A stretch of 64,000 nt of DNA from Prescottella sp. R16 (GCF_030656875.1 NZ_CP130943.1:310001-374000), one strand, 5' to 3'. Positions 1-8,279 are shown, numbered from the stretch's first letter. Program-made: numbers and translations. The notes: generated by a model not told the origin, from the sequence alone.

Positions 1-132
1 CCCGGACGGGGCCTGGATCACCGTCAGATCCGCCGCCCGGTCGAGCAACTCGAACAGGCGTGGCCGCGGCAACGCCGAAGTGACAGCGCGAGAGGTCGGT
101 ACCCCGGTACGGCTGCGAGGAGTGGTCGTCAC
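1..132 (-). CDS. 5' end of a LuxR-family (MalT/LAL-type) ATP-binding transcriptional regulator, cut by window start
   Basis: A GTG start at 132 on the minus strand is preceded by GAAGGAA about ten bases upstream, and 44 codons stay open to the window edge. The last visible residues run Leu-Pro-Arg-Pro-Arg-Leu, a Leu-Leu-Asp-Arg-Ala-Ala helix, then Leu-Thr-Val-Ile-Gln-Ala-Pro-Ser-Gly. That is the usual lead-in to a Walker A loop in large MalT-like LuxR activators (Arg-Pro-Arg-Leu ... Ala-Pro-Ala-Gly-Tyr-Gly-Lys-Thr). The Walker lysine itself lies outside the window, so the family call rests on this short N-terminal pattern. The gene diverges from nothing visible and follows the 3' end of glfT1 on the same strand. 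Confidence 0.55.
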   Translation of the reverse strand, partial: MTTTPRSRTGVPTSRAVTSALPRPRLFELLDRAADLTVIQAPSG

Positions 133-270
133 GGTGTGGTTCCTTCTCGGACTCGGTCGATGCGACCCCCCGACCGCCGCCCTTGACAGATGTCAGCTTG
201 TCCGATTCAGGCCCGGATGCGGTGTCGTACCGGCCTTTTTGTGCCCGGAACCACACACCGGGCACACCAC

Positions 271-1158
271 TCAGGGCCGTTCGAAACGTTCCCGGCGTCC
301 GAGCCGCCGCAGCCGCATCCATTCGACGAAACCCTTCGGGTCGCGCCGGTCGACGAGGAAGTACCAGCCGAACCGGGCGTACTCCTGCGGGAGCAGTCGG
401 CGCATACCGGGCTGGGACATGAGATAGCCGCGATTGCGGTACGTGAAGAAACGTTTGGTCTCGTTGTCCGGGTACTGGGTGTGCATCCGGCCGCCGAGGA
501 TCGGTTTGAACTCGTCGGCGCCGTCGGGATGCAGATACGCCGTCTGCAGGCACGTGCCGAACCGCAGTCCCGACCGGACGAGCCGACGGTGCACCTCGAC
601 CTCGTCGCCGCGGACGAACAGCCGCAGGTCCGGGACCCCGACGGTGTCGATCGCCGCCGCCGTGAACAGGGAGCCGTTGAACAGTGACGCGATGCCCGGC
701 AGCAGATCGTCGTCACCCAGTTCGGAACGCCACCGTTTCCACTCGACACCGCGGCGCAGCGGGAACGCGAGCCGGTCCGGCTGCGCGATGTCGCACACCA
801 CGGGCGACACCTCGGCCAGGTCGTGCCGCTGCGCGCAGTCGAGGAGCGTCGCCAGGACGTCGGGGCCCTCGGGGCGGCCGTCGTCGTCGGCGAGCCACAC
901 CCGGTCGGCGCCGAGGGACAACGCGTAGAGGATGCCGAGCGCGAACCCGCCCGCACCGCCGAGATTGTGCTTCGACCCCAGATATGTGGTGGGGACGGCC
1001 GCGGCTTCGACGAGCGCGCGCACCTCGGGCTCGTCGGCGTTGTCGACGACGACCAGATGGTCGAGCGGCCGGGACTGCCCGGCGAGCACCGTCAGCGACT
1101 CGGCGAGCAGTTCCCGACGCTTGTGGGTGACGACGACCCCGACGATCCGTTCGCTCAC
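271..1158 (-). CDS. glfT1: galactofuranosyltransferase GlfT1 (arabinogalactan galactan priming)
   Basis: A GT2-family glycosyltransferase of 295 aa, close to the roughly 300 aa of mycobacterial GlfT1. In that family the enzyme adds the first galactofuranose residues to the rhamnosyl-GlcNAc lipid linker at the inner face of the membrane. The N-terminus (Val-Gly-Val-Val-Val-Thr-His-Lys-Arg) is the usual GT-A opening. An Ala-Asp-Asp-Asp-Gly-Arg metal/nucleotide motif lies near residue 94 and an Arg-Gly-Asp-Glu-Val-Glu segment further on. The GTG start at 1158 overlaps the stop of the ABC ATPase gene by four bases (GTGA), so the two are translationally coupled; longer upstream starts would run through that gene. 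Its place beside wzt and wzm, with a proteasome activator next door, matches the mycobacterial arrangement and supports the name. Confidence 0.85.
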   Translation of the reverse strand: MSERIVGVVVTHKRRELLAESLTVLAGQSRPLDHLVVVDNADEPEVRALVEAAAVPTTYLGSKHNLGGAGGFALGILYALSLGADRVWLADDDGRPEGPDVLATLLDCAQRHDLAEVSPVVCDIAQPDRLAFPLRRGVEWKRWRSELGDDDLLPGIASLFNGSLFTAAAIDTVGVPDLRLFVRGDEVEVHRRLVRSGLRFGTCLQTAYLHPDGADEFKPILGGRMHTQYPDNETKRFFTYRNRGYLMSQPGMRRLLPQEYARFGWYFLVDRRDPKGFVEWMRLRRLGRRERFERP

Positions 1159-1970
1159 GATGCGCGGCCCTGTTCTTCCTTCTTCATGTCCGCGACGACC
1201 TGCCGGACGTGGTCGGCGGCGTCGTCGCCCTCGTAGGCGCGGACGACATCCTCGATCTCGCCGTGCATGCGGACCTGGCCGTGGTCGATCCACATGGCGC
1301 TGTCGCACAGCTGCGCGAGGAACTCGTTGGAGTGGCTGGCGAACACGAGGATGCCGGAGCGTTCCACCAGTTTCTGCAGCCGGATGCGGGCCTTCTTCAT
1401 GAACTCGGCGTCGACCGCGCCGATGCCCTCGTCGAGCAGCAGGATCTCGGGATCGATCGAGGTGACGACGCCCATCGCGACGCGCACCCGCATGCCCGTC
1501 GAGTACGTGCGCAGCGGCATGTTCAGGTATTCGCCGAGTTCGGTGAACTCCGCGATCTCGTCCATTTTCGCGAGCATCTGCTTGCGGGTCTGCCCGAGGA
1601 ACAGGCCGCGGATGATGATGTTCTCGTAGCCGGAGATCTCCGGGTCCATGCCGACTCCGAGGTCGAACACGGGGGCAACCCGGCCGCGGATCTGGGCACT
1701 GCCGCGGGTCGGTTCGTAGATGCCCGACAGCAGTCGCAGCAGCGTCGACTTGCCGGCACCGTTGTGTCCGACCAGGCCGACCCGGTCGCCGTTCTTCAAC
1801 GACATCGTGATGTCCTTGAGCGCCTCCACGACGACGACGTCGGACTCGTTGCGGCCGATGGAACCGCCGGCCTTACCGAGGAACGCCTTCTTCAGCGACC
1901 GCGACTTGGCGTCGAAGATGGGGAAGTCGACGCACGCGCCGTGCGTCTCGATGCTCACATTGTCGGTCAA
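1155..1970 (-). CDS. wzt: ABC transporter ATP-binding protein Wzt/RfbE (galactan precursor export)
   Basis: A 271-aa ATPase of the polysaccharide-export ABC family, the energy-coupling half of the exporter that flips lipid-linked galactan. Walker A is Gly-His-Asn-Gly-Ala-Gly-Lys-Ser-Thr at residues 68-76, the signature is Tyr-Ser-Thr-Gly-Met-Arg-Val-Arg, and Walker B is Ile-Leu-Leu-Leu-Asp-Glu. The long region before Walker A and the modest C-terminus, without a large sugar-binding domain, are typical of the RfbE/TagH type. The start is TTG: the upstream wzm gene ends in TAG, which runs into AGGAG placed eight bases before the TTG. A GTG four codons later lacks that spacing. It is the middle gene of wzm-wzt-glfT1. 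Confidence 0.85.
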   Translation of the reverse strand: MTDNVSIETHGACVDFPIFDAKSRSLKKAFLGKAGGSIGRNESDVVVVEALKDITMSLKNGDRVGLVGHNGAGKSTLLRLLSGIYEPTRGSAQIRGRVAPVFDLGVGMDPEISGYENIIIRGLFLGQTRKQMLAKMDEIAEFTELGEYLNMPLRTYSTGMRVRVAMGVVTSIDPEILLLDEGIGAVDAEFMKKARIRLQKLVERSGILVFASHSNEFLAQLCDSAMWIDHGQVRMHGEIEDVVRAYEGDDAADHVRQVVADMKKEEQGRAS

Positions 1971-1979
1971 GCCGGTCTC

Positions 1980-2861
1980 CTACACCCAGTAGGCCACGCG
2001 GGCCCGGTACTTGCGCAGCGCGAAGATCGCCACGGTCCAGCCGACGACGGTGAAGGCCAGCACGATGTACCAGTGGTAGGCCTGCTGGTCCTGGCCGATC
2101 ATCGGTGCCCGCACGATGTCGAGGAAGTGGTACAGCGGATTCAACTCGGCGATCCGGGCCCTCTCGGCCACGTCGCCGCCCTGCGCCTTGAGTACCTCGG
2201 TGGACCAGAAGATCGGGGTGAGCACGAACAGCAGCAGCGTCAGACTGCTCAGGATCGGGGCGATGTCCCGGTAGCGGGTCGCGAAGATGCCGAACACGAT
2301 CGACACCCACAGCGCGTTGAGCACGATCAGGGCCAGCGCCGGGATCGCGGCCAGCGCCGTCCACGACATGTTCTTCCACACCCCGAACGCGAACAGCATG
2401 ATCACGTAGATCAGCAGGTTGTGCGCGAAGAACAACAGCTGACGCCACACGAGCCGGTAGATGTGGACGCTCAGCGCCGACGGCAACTGCTTGATCAGGC
2501 CCTCGTTGGCGATGAACACCTCGGAGCCCTCGAGGATCGAGGCGCTGATGAGGTTCCACACGATCAAGCCGACCGTGACGTACGGCAGGAACGTCTGCAG
2601 CGGCATCCCGAGCAGCGCCGAGTACAGGATGCCCATCGCGGTGGCCTGCACGCCGGTGGCGATCGTGATCCAGAACGGCCCGATCACCGACCGGCGGTAC
2701 CGCTGCTTGATGTCCTGCCAGCCGAGGTTGAGCCACAGTTCGCGCTGCTCGAAGCCGTCACGCAGATCCTTGAACGCGCGACGGAAGGTCTGCGAATCGG
2801 ACGCGACGACGTCGCTGTCGGAGGCGGGCACCGACTCGTGATCCAAGGCTGCTGCTGACAC
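1980..2861 (-). CDS. wzm: ABC-2 type permease Wzm/RfbD (galactan precursor export)
   Basis: A 293-aa integral membrane protein with about six hydrophobic segments after a cytoplasmic N-terminus of about 60 residues. The motif around Leu-Gly-Trp-Gln-Asp-Ile-Lys-Gln-Arg-Tyr-Arg-Arg-Ser before the first membrane span is a hallmark of ABC-2 polysaccharide permeases. It is the first gene of a three-gene minus-strand unit. Its stop lies about nine bases before the TTG start of the ATPase, and the ATPase in turn overlaps glfT1, so permease, ATPase and galactofuranosyltransferase are probably made together. The ATG at 2861 gives the usual family length. Confidence 0.82.
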   Translation of the reverse strand: MSAAALDHESVPASDSDVVASDSQTFRRAFKDLRDGFEQRELWLNLGWQDIKQRYRRSVIGPFWITIATGVQATAMGILYSALLGMPLQTFLPYVTVGLIVWNLISASILEGSEVFIANEGLIKQLPSALSVHIYRLVWRQLLFFAHNLLIYVIMLFAFGVWKNMSWTALAAIPALALIVLNALWVSIVFGIFATRYRDIAPILSSLTLLLFVLTPIFWSTEVLKAQGGDVAERARIAELNPLYHFLDIVRAPMIGQDQQAYHWYIVLAFTVVGWTVAIFALRKYRARVAYWV

Positions 2862-2927
2862 GAGTTCCGAGCCTACCGGTCCCGCGGAAATCGCCCACGG
2901 GACCGTGGCCCGGAACTCACAGCGGAT

Positions 2928-3512
2928 CTACAGGTACTGACCCGTCCCCGGACCGGCCGCGTTGTCGTCGCGCCCGGACCCGCCGTGCTGAGGCCCGATG
3001 CTCATCCCGGGCGGCAGGGCGCCCTGCCGCATCTGTTCGAGCTGCGCCCGGGCCGCCATCTGCTGCGCGAACAGTGCCGTCTGGATGCCGTGGAACAGTC
3101 CCTCCAGCCAACCGACGAGCTGCGCCTGCGCGATCCGCAGCTCCGCGTCGGTGGGAACGGAGTCGTCGGTGAACGGCAGGGTCAGCCGTTCGAGCTCCTC
3201 CCGCAGCTCCGGCGCCAGCCCCTGCTCGAGCTCCCGCACCGACGACGTGTGGATCTCCTTGAGCCGGTTGCGGCTGGCATCGTCGAGCGGGGCCGCCCGT
3301 ACCTCCTCGAGCAGCTGCTTGATCATCGTGCCGATCCGCATGACCTTCGCCGGCTGCTCCACCATGTCGGTGAGCGAGTTCTGATCGTCGGCGTCGTCGG
3401 CACCGGTGTCGGCGGCCGACGCATCGTCGTCGGCACCGTTCGTGCGGGTGACGGGGACTGGACGGCCGTCGGGGCCGATCACGAGCACGCGTTCGTCGTC
3501 AGGTTGCGTCAT
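2928..3512 (-). CDS. bpa: bacterial proteasome activator Bpa/PafE
   Basis: A 194-aa protein with the conserved core of the ATP-independent 20S proteasome activator of actinobacteria (Rv3780 family): a Glu-Gln-Pro-Ala-Lys-Val-Met-Arg-Ile-Gly-Thr-Met-Ile helix, Leu-Arg-Ile-Ala-Gln-Ala-Gln-Leu-Val-Gly-Trp-Leu-Glu-Gly-Leu-Phe-His-Gly, and the C-terminal Gly-Gln-Tyr-Leu. That tail inserts into pockets of the alpha-ring and opens the gate. The N-terminus is acidic and low-complexity, as expected for the disordered part. The ATG at 3512 has GGAG only three bases away; an ATG three codons upstream (3521) is possible. It stands alone, transcribed in the same direction as the wzm unit downstream. Confidence 0.9.
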   Translation of the reverse strand: MTQPDDERVLVIGPDGRPVPVTRTNGADDDASAADTGADDADDQNSLTDMVEQPAKVMRIGTMIKQLLEEVRAAPLDDASRNRLKEIHTSSVRELEQGLAPELREELERLTLPFTDDSVPTDAELRIAQAQLVGWLEGLFHGIQTALFAQQMAARAQLEQMRQGALPPGMSIGPQHGGSGRDDNAAGPGTGQYL

Positions 3513-3648
3513 GCACTCCATCTTGTACGTTCCGGCCGGGATTTGCCGTGGCCCCGTCGGTCGACCGAATTGCAACGTGTTTTACCGCACCGTCCGAAAA
3601 GCGGATCTGAATCACACGATGTTGACAGCGGGACTTAGAGTGTCCGTC

Positions 3649-4851
3649 ATGGCTTACGACGTTGCCCGGGTACGGGGACTGATCCCGTCGCTGGGCGACG
3701 GATGGGTACACCTCGACCCGCAAGCCGGAATGCAGATCCCCGATGCGGTATCGCGCACCGTCTCCACGGCGTTTCGCGGGGCCGCGTCCTCGTCGACCGG
3801 AAGTCACGTGTCGTCGCAGCGCAGCGCCGCGATCGTCGACGCCGCCCGCGCGGCCGTCGCCGACCTGGTCGGCGGTGATCCCGCCGGTGTCGTGCTCGGA
3901 CCGGACCGGGCGGTGCTGCTGTCGTCGCTCGCCGAGTCCCTCAGCTCCCGGCTCGGGCTCGGCACCGGACTGGTGCTGTCCCGGCTCGACGAGGAAGCGA
4001 ACGTCGCGCCGTGGCTGCGGGTGGCCCGCCGGTACGGGGCGCAGGTCCGCTGGGCCGAGGTGGAGATCGAGACGTGTGAGCTGCCGAGCTGGCAGTTCGC
4101 CGACCTGGTGAAGCCGACGACCCGCCTGGTCGCGCTCACCGCGGCCTCCCCGGTCGCAGGTTCGGCACCCGCCGTGCGTGCCGCCGCGGACCGCATCCAC
4201 GAGGTCGGCGGCCTCATCGTCGTCGACGCCGTCGGCGCCGCCCCGTACGAGCACCTCGACATCCACGAACTCGGTGCGGACGTCGTCGCGGTCAGCGCCC
4301 CGTCGTGGGGTGGCCCGCAGGTCGGTGCGCTCGTGTTCCGGGATCCGTCCCTGCTGGACCGGATTCCGTCGATGGCACTCAACCGGAACGCCCGCGGCCC
4401 CGAACGACTCGAGGTGGGCGGCCACCAGTTCGCGCTGCTCGCCGGCCTGACCACGTCGATCGACTTCCTGGCCGGGCTCGAGGACACCGCGACCGGAACC
4501 CGGCGGCAGCGCCTCGAGACGTCGATCAGTTCGCTGCAGGCCTACTACGACCAGCTGTTCGAATACCTGATGCGGTCGCTCGACGCGCTGCCACAGGTGA
4601 CGCTCATCGGCCGTTCGCCGATCCGGGTGCCCACGGTCAGCTTCACCGTCGCCGGGGTGCCCGCCGACAAGGTGGCCGCACATCTCGCGGACAACCGGAT
4701 CGCCACCGTCAGCGGCCCCGACCACGGCGGCCGCCTGCTCGACGCGCTCGGGGTCACCGACGAGGGCGGCGCGATCACGATCGGTCTCGCGCCGTACACC
4801 ACCCGTTACGAGATCAACCAGCTCGTCCGACACCTGTCGGCGCTCGGCTGA
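3649..4851 (+). CDS. class V aminotransferase / cysteine desulfurase-like protein lacking the usual PLP lysine
   Basis: A 400-aa fold-type I protein of the SufS/NifS-like branch seen in mycobacteria (Rv3778c-like). The recognisable parts are the N-terminal Gly-Trp-Val-His-Leu-Asp-Pro-Gln-Ala-Gly, an Ile-Val-Val-Asp-Ala-Val-Gly-Ala segment for the cofactor Asp, and the C-terminal Gly-Gly-Arg-Leu-Leu-Asp-Ala-Leu-Gly region. At the place where active members read Ser-x-Tyr/His-Lys-x-x-Gly-Pro, this protein reads Ser-Ala-Pro-Ser-Trp-Gly-Gly-Pro, with serine 219 where the Schiff-base lysine should be. It may therefore be catalytically dead or use PLP differently. The ATG at 3649 is preferred over an in-frame GTG three codons upstream. 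It converges with the quinone oxidoreductase, with four bases between the stops. Confidence 0.7.
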   Translation: MAYDVARVRGLIPSLGDGWVHLDPQAGMQIPDAVSRTVSTAFRGAASSSTGSHVSSQRSAAIVDAARAAVADLVGGDPAGVVLGPDRAVLLSSLAESLSSRLGLGTGLVLSRLDEEANVAPWLRVARRYGAQVRWAEVEIETCELPSWQFADLVKPTTRLVALTAASPVAGSAPAVRAAADRIHEVGGLIVVDAVGAAPYEHLDIHELGADVVAVSAPSWGGPQVGALVFRDPSLLDRIPSMALNRNARGPERLEVGGHQFALLAGLTTSIDFLAGLEDTATGTRRQRLETSISSLQAYYDQLFEYLMRSLDALPQVTLIGRSPIRVPTVSFTVAGVPADKVAAHLADNRIATVSGPDHGGRLLDALGVTDEGGAITIGLAPYTTRYEINQLVRHLSALG

Positions 4852-4855
4852 GGCC

Positions 4856-5851
4856 TCAGTCCTCGCGCACGGTGAGGACGACCTTGCCGACGACATCGGG
4901 TTCGTCGAGCATCCGGTGCGCCGTCGGCGCCTCGGCGATCGGCAGTGCCGCGTGCACGAGAGGCTTCACCTGCCCCGCCTCGATCAGCGGCCACACCTTC
5001 TCCCGCACCGCGGCGACGACGGCCGGCTTACCGGACGGACCCTCGTCCGGTCGTCCCCGCAGGCCGGTGGCCAGGACCCGGGCCCGCTTACCGAGCATCT
5101 TGCCGATGTTCAGTTCGCCCTTGACACCGCCCTGCATACCGATGATCGCCAGCTGGCCGTCGGGGGCGAGGACGTCGAGGTTGCGGTCCAGATACGACGC
5201 CCCCATGTTGTCGAGGACGATGTCGGCGCCGCGGCCGTCGGTCGCTTTCCGCACCTCGGTGACGAAGTCGTCGTCGCGGTAGTTGATCAGGATGTCGGCG
5301 CCCAGTTCGGCGCACAGGGCCAGCTTGTCGGCGGTGCCGGCGGTGACCGCGACCCGCGCGCCGAGCGCCCTGCCGACCTGGACGGCATGCGTGCCGATAC
5401 CGCCACCGCCGCCGTGGACGAGCAGCACCTGGCCGGCGTGCAGGCCGCACTCCATCACCAGGTTCGACCACACGGTGCACGCCACCTCCGGCAATGCGGC
5501 CGCGTCCCGCAGATCCAGACCGTCCGGGACCGGCAGCAACTGCCCGGCCGGCACGGCCACCTTCTCGGCGTAACCGCCACCGGCGAGCAGGGCCACGACC
5601 CGGTCACCGACCTGCCAGCCGTCCACCCCGGCACCGAGTGCATTGATCACACCGGAGCATTCGAGACCGAGGATGTCGCTCGCTCCCGGCGGCGGCGGGT
5701 ACAGGCCGCGGCGCTGCAGCAGGTCGGCGCGGTTGACGGCGGTCGCAGCCACATCGAGCAGAACTTCACCAGGACCGGGAGTCGGATCGGGAACCTCGGT
5801 CCAGGACATCACGTCGGGGCCGCCGGGTTCGGAGACGGTAATCGCGTACAT
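4856..5851 (-). CDS. NAD(P)H:quinone oxidoreductase, PIG3/zeta-crystallin-like MDR family
   Basis: A 331-aa zinc-free medium-chain dehydrogenase/reductase. The N-terminus has Asn-Arg-Ala-Asp-Leu-Leu-Gln-Arg-Arg-Gly-Leu-Tyr-Pro-Pro-Pro-Pro-Gly, a PIG3-type signature, and the nucleotide loop is Gly-Gly-Gly-Gly-Gly-Ile-Gly-Thr-His. No catalytic or structural zinc cysteine clusters are present. Such enzymes reduce quinones or enones with NADPH in the cytosol. It is transcribed alone and convergent with the aminotransferase-like gene, as remembered for the mycobacterial Rv3777/Rv3778c pair. About 38 bp separate its start from the divergent flavoenzyme gene. Confidence 0.8.
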   Translation of the reverse strand: MYAITVSEPGGPDVMSWTEVPDPTPGPGEVLLDVAATAVNRADLLQRRGLYPPPPGASDILGLECSGVINALGAGVDGWQVGDRVVALLAGGGYAEKVAVPAGQLLPVPDGLDLRDAAALPEVACTVWSNLVMECGLHAGQVLLVHGGGGGIGTHAVQVGRALGARVAVTAGTADKLALCAELGADILINYRDDDFVTEVRKATDGRGADIVLDNMGASYLDRNLDVLAPDGQLAIIGMQGGVKGELNIGKMLGKRARVLATGLRGRPDEGPSGKPAVVAAVREKVWPLIEAGQVKPLVHAALPIAEAPTAHRMLDEPDVVGKVVLTVRED

Positions 5852-5889
5852 GGCCTCCGACGGTAGTCCGATCGCGCTAGCGTCACCGC

Positions 5890-7071
5890 GTGACCTTCTT
5901 CGGCAACATGCAGAACGAGATCTATCTGACCGGACTGTCGGGTGCGTGCCCCGAACTGCCGATGACGGCGGCCGGTCTCGAAGCGCGGGCCCGCGACGAA
6001 CTGAGCGCGGAAGCGTTCGCCTACATCGCGGGCAGCGCGTCCACCGAACGGACCGCGGCCGCGAACCTCGACGCGTTCACCCGCCACGCGCTGGTACCGC
6101 GGATGCTGCGCGGGACCAGCGCCCCGGACGGCCGCGACCTGAGCATCGACCTCCTCGGCACCCGGCTGTCCGCGCCGGTCCTCACCGCCCCCGTCGGGGT
6201 ACTCGGCATGATCCGGGAACACGGCGAGACGATCGTCGGCGAGGTCGCCGCGGAACTCGGTGTCGGATCGGTGCTCTCGACGGCGTCGTCGTCGACCGTC
6301 GAGGACGTCGGCGCCGTCTCCGGCGAGAACTGGTGGTACCAGCTGTACTGGCCGGCCGACGACGAACTGGCGCGGTCCCTGGTGCAGCGCGCCGCGAAGG
6401 CCGGTGCGAAAGCGATCGTCGTCACCGCCGACACCCCCGGAATGGGTTGGCGGCCACGCGATCTCGAAATGGGTCATCTGCCGTTCCTGCGGGCGCAGGG
6501 AATCGCGAACTACCTGTCCGATCCGGTGTTCCGGGCGAAGCTGGCGACCCCGCCCGAGGAGAGCCCCGAGGCCATGCAGATGGCGGTACTCACGTGGGTG
6601 TCACTGTTCGGCAACCACACGCTGCGGGCGTCGGACATCGCGAAGATCCGGCAGTGGACCGGCCTGCCGGTGCTGGTGAAGGGGATCCTCCACGAGGACG
6701 ACGCGCGGGCCGTCGTCGACGCGGGCGCCGACGGGGTCGTCGTCAGCAACCACGGCGGACGCCAGGTGGACGGGGCGATCGCCGCCCTCGACGCGCTCGG
6801 GCCGGTCGCCGCCGCGGTAGGGGACCGGTCCACCATCCTACTCGACTCCGGAATCCGTTGCGGTGCAGACGTGTTGATTGCTCTTGCGCTCGGTGCCGAC
6901 GCCGTCCTGTACGGGCGGCCATGGGTGTACGGGCTGGGTCTCGCCGGCGCGGACGGTGTCCGGCACGCGCTGCGAATCCTGTTGGCGGACATGGACGTAA
7001 CAATGGGGCTGGCCGGTTTGCCCACCCTCGAAGATATCGATGCGGGCATCCTGCGGACGATCCGGCGTTGA
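5890..7071 (+). CDS. FMN-dependent alpha-hydroxy-acid oxidase, lactate 2-monooxygenase-like
   Basis: A 393-aa member of the FMN alpha-hydroxy-acid dehydrogenase family, nearly the length of mycobacterial lactate 2-monooxygenase (about 394 aa). The shared features are an N-terminal Gln-Asn-Glu-Ile-Tyr-Leu-x-Gly-Leu, Pro-Arg-Met-Leu, Trp-Arg-Pro-Arg-Asp-Leu, the catalytic Ser-Asn-His-Gly-Gly-Arg-Gln, and Asp-Ser-Gly-Ile-Arg. The family oxidises L-2-hydroxy acids; lactate monooxygenases keep the flavin-peroxide complex closed and release acetate and CO2. The substrate here is not fixed by sequence. The start is GTG (GTG ACC TTC TTC); only about 38 bp separate it from the divergent quinone reductase. 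A MarR gene follows 20 bp downstream and may regulate it. Confidence 0.78.
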   Translation: MTFFGNMQNEIYLTGLSGACPELPMTAAGLEARARDELSAEAFAYIAGSASTERTAAANLDAFTRHALVPRMLRGTSAPDGRDLSIDLLGTRLSAPVLTAPVGVLGMIREHGETIVGEVAAELGVGSVLSTASSSTVEDVGAVSGENWWYQLYWPADDELARSLVQRAAKAGAKAIVVTADTPGMGWRPRDLEMGHLPFLRAQGIANYLSDPVFRAKLATPPEESPEAMQMAVLTWVSLFGNHTLRASDIAKIRQWTGLPVLVKGILHEDDARAVVDAGADGVVVSNHGGRQVDGAIAALDALGPVAAAVGDRSTILLDSGIRCGADVLIALALGADAVLYGRPWVYGLGLAGADGVRHALRILLADMDVTMGLAGLPTLEDIDAGILRTIRR

Positions 7072-7078
7072 CAGGAAC

Positions 7079-7084
7079 TAGGAT
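7079..7084 (+). promoter_or_regulatory. -10 element (TAGGAT) of a probable leaderless promoter for the MarR gene
   Basis: TAGGAT ends six bases before the GTG start at 7091. No ribosome-binding site fits in that gap. This spacing is typical of actinobacterial leaderless transcripts, so the MarR gene may have its own promoter besides read-through from the flavoenzyme gene. Confidence 0.45.
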
Positions 7085-7090
7085 ACTTCC

Positions 7091-7582
7091 GTGAACGATG
7101 CTCGAGTAACCACGAGTGCCGGGGTGGCGTGGCTCGGTGCCGACGAAATGCGCGCGTGGCGCAGTTTCATCGACGGCAGCCAGCGACTCATGGACGTGCT
7201 CAACCGCGAACTGGAATCCGAACACGCCCTGTCGCTCGCCGAATACCGGATCCTCGTCATGCTGTCCGAATCGCCCGACGGTTCGCTGCGGATGAGTGAA
7301 CTCGCCGACGGAGTGCTCTCCTCCCGCAGTCGCCTCACCCACCAGATCCGGCGCATGGAAACCGAGGGCATGGTCGAACGCAGCCAATGCGTCGAAGACG
7401 GCCGCGGCGTCCTCGCCGTCGTCACCGACGAAGGCCGCAAGCGACTCGCCGAAGCCGCCCCCACCCACCTCGCAGGCGTCCGCCGCTACCTCGTCGACCT
7501 CCTCACCGCCGCCGAACTGAAAACCGTCGCCGACGTCTTCACCAAAGTCGACACCGCCATCGGACAACGCGCCGGTGGCTGA
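7091..7582 (+). CDS. MarR-family winged helix-turn-helix regulator
   Basis: A 163-aa protein. The N-terminal helix (Trp-Arg-Ser-Phe-Ile-Asp-Gly), a Leu-Ser-Leu-Ala-Glu-Tyr-Arg-Ile-Leu helix, the recognition region Ser-Ser-Arg-Ser-Arg-Leu-Thr-His-Gln-Ile-Arg-Arg-Met-Glu and the wing Asp-Gly-Arg-Gly are standard for MarR dimers. It probably represses or senses a small aromatic or hydroxy-acid ligand in the cytosol. It follows the lactate-monooxygenase-like gene by 20 bp on the same strand and precedes tRNA-Ser. The GTG start fits a leaderless mRNA. The target is not known. Confidence 0.8.
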   Translation: MNDARVTTSAGVAWLGADEMRAWRSFIDGSQRLMDVLNRELESEHALSLAEYRILVMLSESPDGSLRMSELADGVLSSRSRLTHQIRRMETEGMVERSQCVEDGRGVLAVVTDEGRKRLAEAAPTHLAGVRRYLVDLLTAAELKTVADVFTKVDTAIGQRAGG

Positions 7583-7624
7583 TCGGTTTCCTCCCACACC
7601 GTTCGAGCGGCTAGGATTCGCCAC

Positions 7625-7712
7625 GGAAGCGTGGCAGAGCGGCCGAATGCACTCGCCTTGAAAGCGAGCGACGTGAAAGCGTCCGGGGGTTCAAATCCCT
7701 CCGCTTCCGCCA
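7625..7712 (+). tRNA. tRNA-Ser (anticodon UGA)
   Basis: The acceptor stem GGAAGCG pairs with CGCTTCC, followed by discriminator G and an encoded CCA. The anticodon loop CTTGAAA reads TGA between TCGC and GCGA stems. A long variable arm, as expected for serine, precedes GGTTCAAATCC. Its 3' side borders the accessory catabolic region, so it is a candidate integration landmark, but no copy of its 3' end was seen at the far border near 38 kb. Confidence 0.95.
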
Positions 7713-7751
7713 AAGGCCCTTCACTTGTTTCGGCAGGTGAAGGGCCTTTTT
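7712..7751 (+). terminator. intrinsic terminator after tRNA-Ser
   Basis: AAAGGCCCTTCAC pairs with GTGAAGGGCCTTT across a 12-base loop and is followed by T residues. It starts at the last base of the tRNA. Confidence 0.85.
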
Positions 7752-8153
7752 CATGCGCTCCCGGCGTCTCCGTGGGCACGTGGTGGGCACACTCGTCAGC
7801 GAGCGGGCGTCCTCGATGGAAGCTCCGACAGCCCCGTGGTCGTCCCGTTCGTTGCAGATCGATTGCCGAGGAGTTCGTCGGCCACACGTTCGTCCAGGGT
7901 CTTTTCGGCTGGGTGTCGGTCGATCTGTTGGAGAGGCAGGAACCTTTCCGTCGGAAAGTGGCGCGTCCAACGTGCAGAGCTCTGCACCAAGCTCCGAACC
8001 GCGTCCTCGGGACAACGCTCTTGCGTGGTGTGGCGCAGTTGCGGCAAAAACAAGACGAGAGGACTGACAACATTCTCTCGGTGGTCATGGCAGGCCCGGT
8101 AATCCATCGCATCGTGTACCGGTACGGATCGAACGCCACACCGGATGCAGGAT

Positions 8154-8231
8154 TCCTGTCCCGAGTGAAATTGGGTTCACTCGAACACTTTTGGGGGAGA
8201 ATTCGAGGACGCAGGCCTTGGACATTGCAAG
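8154..8231 (-). pseudogene. decayed fragment of a short-chain dehydrogenase, within an otherwise gene-free stretch (7752-8338)
   Basis: On the minus strand one frame reads Met-Ser-Lys-Ala-Cys-Val-Leu-Glu-Phe-Ser-Pro-Lys-Ser-Val-Arg-Val-Asn-Pro-Ile. This closely parallels the SDR at 26064-26819 in the segment after its catalytic lysine (Met-Ser-Lys-Ala-Cys-Ala-Ile-Glu-Leu-Ala-Pro-Lys-Gly-Val-Arg-Val-Asn), and the DNA is also similar. No start, cofactor loop or catalytic Tyr remains. The rest of 7752-8338 shows no gene that can be supported: only an 8-bp inverted repeat CGAGTGAA/TTCACTCG (8162-8183) and a 10-bp GTACCGGTAC palindrome near 8118. Confidence 0.45.
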
Positions 8232-8279
8232 CAGTTGTTGCACATCACGTCGAGTCGTCCGTACCGGGCGCCGGTATCG

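Noticed and set aside
1209..2858. Long plus-strand frame over wzt and wzm
   Set aside because: The opposite strand carries clear ABC transporter motifs; the plus-strand translation has low complexity and no family.
7796..8107. Minus-strand frame near tRNA-Ser with Leu-Asp-Glu-Arg-Val-Ala-Asp-Glu-Leu, which could be the end of a phage-type integrase
   Set aside because: No catalytic Arg/His/Tyr boxes are visible and the match is under ten residues. It is not enough to call an integrase fragment.
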